DNA of 64,000 nucleotides, from assembly GCA_018436595.1 (NCBI GenBank), contig JAHDLC010000027.1, positions 1 to 64,000 of the forward strand. The letters are read 5' to 3'. Below are positions 58,080 to 64,000 of the stretch, in pieces (the first letter of the stretch is position 1; each line of letters begins with the position of its first letter). The notes under the pieces are model-generated. The model had not been told where the DNA came from and did no database searches. It saw only the letters and a program-made list of their open reading frames with translations. The translations under genes and the position numbers were made by a program. This DNA is from Synergistaceae bacterium (lineage in GTDB: Bacteria; Synergistota; Synergistia; Synergistales; Aminobacteriaceae).

Positions 58080-59303
58080 ATGAGCGGGATTTGGCAGGAC
58101 AACTTCAGTTCCATTGCGAAGAACAACCGGCCGTCGCCGATCCGGGAAATGCTGGCAGTGATCAAGCAGCCCGGCATGATCTCCTTCGCGGGGGGCATGC
58201 CTGCCCCGGAAGTGTTCCCGGTGGACCAGTTCTATGAAGGAGCCCACATACTCAGGGACCAGGGCAGTGAACTTCTTCAGTACGGCACTACCGAAGGCTA
58301 TCCTCCTCTCAAGGAATTTCTTGCAGAATGGACTGCCCCCCGGATGGGGCGGAAGGCCGCACCTGAAGAAATGCTCATCACCACAGGTTCCCAGCAGGCC
58401 CTTGACCTCTTCGCATGGTCAATGATCGACAAGGGGGATTATATCATTACCGAAGATCCCTCCTACCTTGCGGCTCTCACGGTGTTCTTCAACCACGGCG
58501 GCAGCTTTCTCGGCGTCCCCACTGACCGGGACGGTATGCAGGTTGACCTTGTCCCCGGCATCATCGAGAAAGCCAGGTCCGAAGGAAAAAAGATCAAGTT
58601 CATCTACACCATCGTGAACTTCCACAATCCCGGCGGCTCCACCATGTCTGTGGAGCGGCGCAAAAAGCTGGTGGAGATATCCAAACAATACAATATCCCC
58701 ATTTTCGAGGACGACCCTTACGGATACGTCAGGTACGAAGGCCAACACCTGCCGTCCATATTCTCCTTCCATGACCAGGGCGGGGTGATCTATGCCGGGT
58801 CCTTCTCGAAAATCCTCTCCCCCGGAACCCGCGTAGGCTGGGTAACCGGCCCGAAGGAGATCATCCGGAACCTCACCGTGTTCAAACAGGGAACGGACCT
58901 CTGCTCCAGCCCAATCACCCAGGCACTGGTGGCGGAGTACTGCATCAACGGCCACCTCGACCGTCACCTTCCCGTGATCATCGGCAACTACAGGGTGAAG
59001 CGGGACGCTATGGAGAAGAGCTTCGAAAAACACCTCGCACCCCTTGGAGTCACGTGGGTCAAGCCCGAAGGAGGCTTCTTCTACTGGCTGAAGTTCCCCA
59101 CGGTAAACACCAACGACCTTTTTAAAAAGGCCATCGACAAGAAGGTGGCCTTCGTTCCCGGTGATCCCTTCTGCCCCACTGCCGGCACGGGGATCCACAA
59201 TGCCAGACTGTGCTACACCTTCCCGTCCCCGGAAATCATCGAAGAGGGCGTGAAGCGTCTCGCCGAAGCAGTCACCGAACTCGCCATTCCGGCTGTTCAC
59301 TGA
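58080..59303 (+). CDS. PLP-dependent aminotransferase (2-aminoadipate/aromatic type)
   Basis: The 407-residue fold-type I aminotransferase has ISFAGGMPAPEVFP, LQYGTTEGYPPLKEFLA, TTGSQQALDL, EDDPYGYVRYEG with the PLP Asp, and the intact Schiff-base motif AGSFSKILSPGTRVGW. It belongs to the LysN / aminoadipate-aminotransferase-like group, the enzyme cousins of MocR regulators but without the DNA-binding domain. VNFHNPGG replaces the common xQNPTG loop. ATG 58080 is 7 nt after AAGGGAGG. It probably transaminates aromatic, branched or aminoadipate-like amino acids in fermentation. A strong terminator follows. Confidence 0.88.
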   Translation: MSGIWQDNFSSIAKNNRPSPIREMLAVIKQPGMISFAGGMPAPEVFPVDQFYEGAHILRDQGSELLQYGTTEGYPPLKEFLAEWTAPRMGRKAAPEEMLITTGSQQALDLFAWSMIDKGDYIITEDPSYLAALTVFFNHGGSFLGVPTDRDGMQVDLVPGIIEKARSEGKKIKFIYTIVNFHNPGGSTMSVERRKKLVEISKQYNIPIFEDDPYGYVRYEGQHLPSIFSFHDQGGVIYAGSFSKILSPGTRVGWVTGPKEIIRNLTVFKQGTDLCSSPITQALVAEYCINGHLDRHLPVIIGNYRVKRDAMEKSFEKHLAPLGVTWVKPEGGFFYWLKFPTVNTNDLFKKAIDKKVAFVPGDPFCPTAGTGIHNARLCYTFPSPEIIEEGVKRLAEAVTELAIPAVH

Positions 59304-59328
59304 AAACACATTTTTTTAGGAGCCTCTG

Positions 59329-59358
59329 CTCCCTCCCCGGCGGGGAGGGAGTTTTTTT
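59329..59358 (+). terminator. Intrinsic terminator of the aminotransferase gene
   Basis: A 10-bp perfect stem CTCCCTCCCC / GGGGAGGGAG with a 3-nt GGC loop is followed by TTTTTTT, 25 nt after the stop. Confidence 0.95.
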
Positions 59359-59431
59359 CTGCACCCGGGGGCGATTTGATGTAAGATACGGAACAAGGCG
59401 AGAAGCCGGAAAATCAGGGGAGGAGAGAGCG

Positions 59432-60841
59432 ATGGATTCCAGGAGTCCGCACAGCGTTACACAAGATACCATAGCGGCCATTGCCACGGCGTGGGGAGAA
59501 GCCGGCATTGCCATTGTCCGCCTGTCAGGCCCAGAAGCGCGCAGGCTGGCGGACAGGCAGCTTGTCCTCACCGTCCCCCTTTCGGGAACTCCGCCGCGGT
59601 ACCTCCGGAACGGCTTTCTTCTCGACGAAAAAGGAGAGGCCATCGACCAGGTGCTTGCCGTTTGGTTCGCCCCCCCCAAAAGCTACACGGGGGAGGAAGT
59701 GGTGGAAATTCACACCCACGGCGGAACCCTGGTGGCACAAAAATGCCTGGAACTTCTCCTCTGCCGGGGAGCCCGCCTCGCCGAGCCCGGTGAGTTCACG
59801 AAAAGGGCTTTTCTCTCCGGGCGAATCGACCTGACCCAGGCGGAGGCCGTCCTGGGAATTATCCGTTCACGAAGCGACGAGGCTCTCAGGGCTGCCGCCC
59901 GGACGCTCAAGGGAGAACTCGCTTCCTTCGCGAGGGACATTTACGACGAACTGCTGGCTCTTTCAGGAAAAATGGAAGTTTCTCTCGACTTTCCGGAGGA
60001 AGACCTGCCCTACGGGAACGACGAGGATACGGGCCATTCCCTTCTGGCAATACGCCAGAGCCTGGAGGACCTGCTGGACCGCTGCGCCACGGGATTTCTT
60101 CTCCGGGAGGGGATCAGGGTGGCCATCGTGGGCAGGCCGAACGTGGGTAAATCTTCCCTTCTCAACGCCCTCCTCAGGGAATCGCGGGCAATCGTCACGG
60201 CGATTCCCGGCACCACCAGGGACCTCATTGAGGAAGTACTCACCTACCGGGGAATTCCCCTCCGGCTGGTGGACACGGCGGGGTTGGGGGATCCCTCCGA
60301 CGAGGTGGAGGCCATCGGTATCTCCCTGGCCGAGGAGGCCTTCAAAAATGCCGACGTGCGCATCTGGGTGGCCGACGGAAGCACTCCTCCGGCGCCCTTC
60401 GATTTTGACATGGCGGAGCGGCTGCGGGATCTCGTCCACGTGGTGGCAGTGAACAAATCAGACCTTCCTCCCGGAAGGGAGGATACCGGAAGAACCACCG
60501 AGGAGGCTATCTCCGAACTTCTGCCCGAGAGCCCTGTGCTATCGATTTCGGCGAAGAAAGGCACCGGACTGGATAATCTGAAGGATGCCGTGGTCTCCTC
60601 CATCGCAGGCGGCGGGGCTCTGGATTCGGGGCTGAACGCCTCCGCCAGGCAGGTGAACGAGATTCGTGCAGCCATCGGTTTTCTCAGGGATGCCTCCGAA
60701 GCCCTGGAATCCGGGCTTGGGCAGGACATCGCAGGATCCGGCCTTGCAGAGGCCCGGTCAGCCATGGAGCGCCTCCTGGGCATTACCGGAGACGACACCC
60801 TGCTCGACTACATTTTCAGCCAGTTCTGCGTCGGGAAATAA
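59432..60841 (+). CDS. mnmE: tRNA uridine-5-carboxymethylaminomethyl GTPase MnmE
   Basis: MnmE with MnmG modifies the wobble uridine of several tRNAs. The 469-residue protein has the folate-binding N domain (about 1-125, DTIAAIATAWGEAGIAIVRLSG), a helical domain, an inserted G domain (about 225-380) with GRPNVGKSS, DTAGL and NKSD, and the C-terminal motif FCVGK with the conserved Cys. The start ATG 59432 follows GGAGGAG. It lies alone between a terminator and the convergent pepA gene. Confidence 0.97.
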   Translation: MDSRSPHSVTQDTIAAIATAWGEAGIAIVRLSGPEARRLADRQLVLTVPLSGTPPRYLRNGFLLDEKGEAIDQVLAVWFAPPKSYTGEEVVEIHTHGGTLVAQKCLELLLCRGARLAEPGEFTKRAFLSGRIDLTQAEAVLGIIRSRSDEALRAAARTLKGELASFARDIYDELLALSGKMEVSLDFPEEDLPYGNDEDTGHSLLAIRQSLEDLLDRCATGFLLREGIRVAIVGRPNVGKSSLLNALLRESRAIVTAIPGTTRDLIEEVLTYRGIPLRLVDTAGLGDPSDEVEAIGISLAEEAFKNADVRIWVADGSTPPAPFDFDMAERLRDLVHVVAVNKSDLPPGREDTGRTTEEAISELLPESPVLSISAKKGTGLDNLKDAVVSSIAGGGALDSGLNASARQVNEIRAAIGFLRDASEALESGLGQDIAGSGLAEARSAMERLLGITGDDTLLDYIFSQFCVGK

Positions 60842-60847
60842 TCCGAT

Positions 60848-60871
60848 GGGAGGAGCCCCGAAGCTCCTCCC
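60848..60871. terminator. Hairpin between convergent mnmE and pepA
   Basis: A 9-bp perfect stem GGGAGGAGC / GCTCCTCCC with loop CCCGAA lies between the stops at 60841 and 60884. Neither strand has a U-tract next to it, so termination strength is uncertain. Confidence 0.5.
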
Positions 60872-60883
60872 CACCCCGGAATA

Positions 60884-62347
60884 CTAGCGGAGAGACAAAA
60901 GATACTGCAGACATGTCCTGACGCCGAACCCGCTGGCCCCCTTGCTGTAGACCGAATACTCATCCTTGTTGAAGTCCACCCCGGCAATGTCGAGATGGGC
61001 CCAGGAGATCCCTTCCCCGACGAATTCACGAAGAAACCGTGCCGCAAAGATGGCCCCGCCGTACCTGCTCCCTGAATTCACCAGGTCCGCAACAGGGGAC
61101 TTCATGGATTCCGCGATTCTCTCATCATCGTCGGGAAGGCGCCACAGCCTTTCTCCCCTTGTCTTTCCGGCTTCGAGAAGACTCCCGGCCAGGCTTTCGT
61201 CGGGTGTGAAGAGCCCTGCAATGGACGTTCCCAGGGCGACAGCGCAGGCCCCGGTCAGGGTGGCCATGTCGATGATGACATCCGGGCGAAGTTCCGAGGC
61301 GTAGCTCAGGGCGTCGGCGAGGACGAGCCGCCCCTCGGCGTCTGTGTTGTCGATTTCTACTGTTTTGCCGTTCCTCATCCGGAGAATGTCGTCAGGGCGG
61401 AACGCCTTTCCGCCCGGCATATTCTCCGCAAGGGCCACGATTCCGTGAACCTCCACTGGAAGCTTCATCTTCGCCGCCGCACGGAGGAGTGCAAAAACAT
61501 TGCATGCCCCGGATTTATCGCTCTTCATGGACCGGATGAAGTCCCCCGGTTTGAGGTTCAGCCCCCCGCTGTCAAAGGTGATGCCCTTCCCGACGAAGAC
61601 CACTTTCCGCAAGGGGGCACCCTCGGGTTTCCAGGAAAGCCTGACCAGCCTCGGAGGTGTGGACGACCCCATTCCCACGGAATAGAGACCCTCCATCCCC
61701 TCTTCAAGAATTTTTCTTTCGTCCCAGACTTCCACCTCGAGGCCGAAATCACGGGCTTCTGCCAGGGCGTACTCCGCCAGCGTCTGCGGATTGGACCTGT
61801 TCCCCGGCTCGTTCGCAAGATCCCGTGCCATGTTCTGGGTGCAGGCGAGCATTTTCCCCAGGGAAAGCCCGTCGTCGTCTCCGCCGTACAGGACGAATTC
61901 ACCGGGTTCGGGAAGCCTGTCCTCATCCTTCCGGGTCTTGTATTTTTCAAAGGAATAGCTTCCGAGCTCAGCTCCCTCCCCCACCGCACAGCTAGCGTTC
62001 CGGTCCGGAAGAACCGGGAGAACGGCCGAAATACGGGAGATCCCGTCTCCCTTCGCTCGCCGGACTAGCTCCGCGGTCCTGGAGCGGAGGCTGTCTTCCC
62101 CCAAATCCTTCCTCTCGCCGAGGCCGACAAGGTAGATGCGGGAAAGGGGAGAACCCGGAAGGGTCACCTTCGCTATTTTTCCTTTTTTTGCCTTGAACGA
62201 GGGATCCTCGAGAAGGGCAGCCGCAGCCGCTTCGTTCCCGGGTGAAAGAATCCCTTCCGGGAGAGATTCTCCCGAAAATACATACAGAGCCACTGCCCCG
62301 CTCCCGGACACAATTCCGCCGGTAAGAGGGGATGCAGTTATCTTCAT
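60884..62347 (-). CDS. pepA: Leucyl aminopeptidase (M17)
   Basis: The 487-residue cytosolic aminopeptidase removes N-terminal amino acids from peptides. It has the M17 two-metal site: GKGITFDSGGLNLKPG, MKSDKSGA and the signature NTDAEGRLVLADAL, plus an N-terminal Rossmann-like domain (about 1-160). The start ATG 62347 has GGGAG 10 nt upstream; the frame opens further upstream without SD. The transporter gene upstream ends 22 nt before it, so they may be cotranscribed. It complements the exported dipeptidases in peptide use. Confidence 0.95.
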   Translation of the reverse strand: MKITASPLTGGIVSGSGAVALYVFSGESLPEGILSPGNEAAAAALLEDPSFKAKKGKIAKVTLPGSPLSRIYLVGLGERKDLGEDSLRSRTAELVRRAKGDGISRISAVLPVLPDRNASCAVGEGAELGSYSFEKYKTRKDEDRLPEPGEFVLYGGDDDGLSLGKMLACTQNMARDLANEPGNRSNPQTLAEYALAEARDFGLEVEVWDERKILEEGMEGLYSVGMGSSTPPRLVRLSWKPEGAPLRKVVFVGKGITFDSGGLNLKPGDFIRSMKSDKSGACNVFALLRAAAKMKLPVEVHGIVALAENMPGGKAFRPDDILRMRNGKTVEIDNTDAEGRLVLADALSYASELRPDVIIDMATLTGACAVALGTSIAGLFTPDESLAGSLLEAGKTRGERLWRLPDDDERIAESMKSPVADLVNSGSRYGGAIFAARFLREFVGEGISWAHLDIAGVDFNKDEYSVYSKGASGFGVRTCLQYLLSLR

Positions 62348-62369
62348 TGAATCCACGCTCCCTGAATAT

Positions 62370-63275
62370 TTATTTTTCCCCGGCAGGGGATGGTCTTTTT
62401 TTCGTGTTGACGAACCAGACTCCTGTGAAGACGAGGACACCTCCGGCGATCATGGAGAGAGTGACGTTTTCGCCGAGAAAAGCCGCCGAAAGAAGCACGG
62501 CCACCACGGGATTGATGTAGAGGAAAACTCCCGCTTCCGAAGCGGGAAGCTCCCGGAGGGCATCGTACCAGAAAAGGTAGGCCAGGGCGGAGCAGCATAC
62601 CCCGAGGAACAGGATATTGGCCCAAGCCCCGGCGGAAATGGATGGAATCTCCAAAGCCCCTCCCGAAAAGAAAAAGGGAAGGGTAGCGAACAGCCATCCG
62701 AAAGAAAGGGCGTAAGCCATCCCGAGTTCCGGAGAGGTTTTCCGGAGGGCCTTCCTGGAAAATACGGAAAAAAGCCCCCATGAAAAGACGCTGACCACCA
62801 TGAGCAGCTCCCCCGGGCTGTAGCCTCTCCTCAGGAATACGCCGGGGTCGCCTTTCGAGAGAATGACCAGGACACCGAAGGCCGCGAGAAGGATACCGCC
62901 TTTCTTTCTTCCGTCGAGCCTCTCGCCGAGAATAAGGGCCCCCAGGAGGGCAATGGCGATGGGGTTCGCCGCCACAATGAGCCCCGACATGCCCGCAGAC
63001 ACGGTCCGCAGGGCATAGGCCTGGAGGGCGTTGTGAAAAAAGACCCCGAGAAAGCCCAGCCCCGCGAAGACGGCCGCTTCCCTCAGGGGAAGAAGCCGCA
63101 TCCTTCCCCTGAGAAGAAGAAACAGGAGCAGGGCCGACACCCCAGTACCGAAGCGGAGCCAGATCAGGGTGGTGAAGGAGACCTCAGCGACTGCGGCCTT
63201 GATGGAAGGCAGCGAGCCTCCCCATGCCACCACCGCGATAAAGGCCTTGAGCCGAGCCTTTGCGGTGGGTGTCAT
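62370..63275 (-). CDS. EamA-family (DMT) transporter
   Basis: The 301-residue membrane protein has ten hydrophobic helices in two EamA repeats (about residues 8-140 and 155-290), as in drug/metabolite transporters such as RhaT, YdcZ-like and amino-acid exporters. Conserved marks are AWGGSLPSIKA at the start and the Glu in LGERLDGRKKGG and LGENVTLSM at the end of each repeat. Its ATG overlaps the htpG stop by 4 nt. Substrate is unknown; export of amino acids would fit the organism but is a guess. Confidence 0.88.
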   Translation of the reverse strand: MTPTAKARLKAFIAVVAWGGSLPSIKAAVAEVSFTTLIWLRFGTGVSALLLFLLLRGRMRLLPLREAAVFAGLGFLGVFFHNALQAYALRTVSAGMSGLIVAANPIAIALLGALILGERLDGRKKGGILLAAFGVLVILSKGDPGVFLRRGYSPGELLMVVSVFSWGLFSVFSRKALRKTSPELGMAYALSFGWLFATLPFFFSGGALEIPSISAGAWANILFLGVCCSALAYLFWYDALRELPASEAGVFLYINPVVAVLLSAAFLGENVTLSMIAGGVLVFTGVWFVNTKKRPSPAGEK

Positions 63276-64000
63276 TCCCCTTCACCGGCAGGCGGAAAAT
63301 TTCCTCCCGCGGCATCCATGTTTTCTGAAAGAAGAGAGGACAGCCTACCGGCGAAAAGGGCCGGATCGGCGATCTGCCCTCCTTCCGCGAGAACGCACTG
63401 GTCGTGCAGCAGGAAGGCGTATTCCTTCACTTTTTCTTCCCCTCCTCCCGAAGCGAGCAGCCTGTTCATTTTGGAGATCACCGGGTGATCAGGGTTGATT
63501 TCCATAATGCGTTTCAGTGGAGGAACCTCCCTTCCCATGGACCGGAGGATGCGCTCCATGTTGAACGATGCCCCGTCGTCGTCGCTTACGAGACAGGCCG
63601 GTGATTCCGTGAGGCGGAAGGATATTTTGACATCCTTCACCGTTTCGGAGAGGACCTCCCTCAAAAACGAGGCAAGTCCTTCCGGCCGGGGAGCGTCTGT
63701 TTTTTCCTCCTCGGGAGGCAGGGCATCCTCCCGTTCGAGGGAACGGAATTTCTTTCCCCTGAAATCCGGTAGGGTGGGAGCGATCACCTCGTCCACCGGA
63801 TCGGCGAGGAGAAGCACGTCAAAGCCCTTTTCCCTGCACCTTTCAAGAAGGGGAGAGTTCCTGAGCACCGGGAGCTTTCTTCCCGTAACGTAATAAATAG
63901 CCTGCTGCCCTTCTTTCATGGCCTCCACGTATTCTCCGAGGGAAAGGAAACCATCCCCCGAAGAAACCGACGGGAAAAGGCAGATTTCCAGGATGGCCTC
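63272..64000 (-). CDS. htpG: Chaperone HtpG (Hsp90), C-terminal part (partial)
   Basis: The frame is open to the right edge with codon phase intact, giving 242 residues of the C-terminal half. Recognisable Hsp90 parts are EYVEAMKEGQQAIYYVTG, SPLLERCREKGFDVLLLADPVDE (middle domain end) and the C-terminal dimerisation region from FRGKKFRSL through NMERILRSMG and INPDHPVISKM. The N-terminal ATPase domain lies outside the window. It is upstream of the EamA gene with a 4-nt overlap. Confidence 0.95.
   Translation of the reverse strand, partial: EAILEICLFPSVSSGDGFLSLGEYVEAMKEGQQAIYYVTGRKLPVLRNSPLLERCREKGFDVLLLADPVDEVIAPTLPDFRGKKFRSLEREDALPPEEEKTDAPRPEGLASFLREVLSETVKDVKISFRLTESPACLVSDDDGASFNMERILRSMGREVPPLKRIMEINPDHPVISKMNRLLASGGGEEKVKEYAFLLHDQCVLAEGGQIADPALFAGRLSSLLSENMDAAGGNFPPAGEGE

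Noticed and set aside
1-64000. Prophage, insertion sequence, integrase or toxin-antitoxin islands
   Set aside because: No transposase, integrase, phage structural gene or terminal inverted repeat was recognised; gene packing and codon use look uniform.

Overview
The window is a gene-dense bacterial chromosome segment of moderately high G+C with no phage, insertion sequence, tRNA or CRISPR array that I can see. The 16S rRNA 5' end, the mixture of diderm-like secreted proteins with Firmicutes-like gene order, and the many genes for peptide and amino-acid breakdown (two C69 dipeptidases, two glutamate dehydrogenases, several aminotransferases, leucyl aminopeptidase) suggest an amino-acid-fermenting anaerobe, most likely of the Synergistota. 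That assignment is an inference, not a database result. TTG and GTG starts with strong Shine-Dalgarno (SD) sequences are common.

Positions 1-12690 are almost all on the minus strand. A tightly overlapping housekeeping run reads: membrane protein, rsmB, PASTA protein, rpe, rodZ, rimO, pgpA, cinA, thpR, recA. It leads into an rRNA promoter and the start of a 16S gene. Upstream lie a zinc metallopeptidase, a DegT aminotransferase and a GntR regulator, each set off by its own signals. Positions 12861-19930 carry a small membrane protein, a MocR-type regulator whose PLP lysine is replaced by Gln, a HAD phosphatase, a degenerate CobB/CbiA-like protein, asnS and a lone PEP/pyruvate-binding protein.

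Positions 20046-29670 (+) form a peptide-use locus: a C69 dipeptidase, a CitA-type sensor kinase with a solute-binding sensor domain, its response regulator, a second C69 dipeptidase, a small secreted DUF6305-like protein, a DctM-like permease, a 56-residue membrane protein and a membrane-anchored aspartoacylase-like hydrolase. Two glutamate dehydrogenases follow on the other strand (29722-32433).

Positions 32571-36128 (-) read apgM, a YhaM-like exoribonuclease, an RluA-type pseudouridine synthase, and a short gene that I read as a selenoprotein. Its frame is open except for one TGA, and 19 nt after that TGA comes the loop of a perfect hairpin shaped like a bacterial SECIS. This is the most unusual gene-level finding. 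Positions 36266-47479 hold an aminotransferase, a CDC48/VAT-type double AAA ATPase, a lytic transglycosylase, an HDOD / hybrid kinase / GGDEF signalling trio and a threonine-synthase-like enzyme.

Positions 47606-57922 (+) encode an M48 protease, a TPR protein and a giant 2862-residue exported protein with many carboxypeptidase-regulatory-like beta modules and five 80-residue tandem repeats. The window ends with an aminotransferase, mnmE, pepA, an EamA transporter and the 3' part of htpG.
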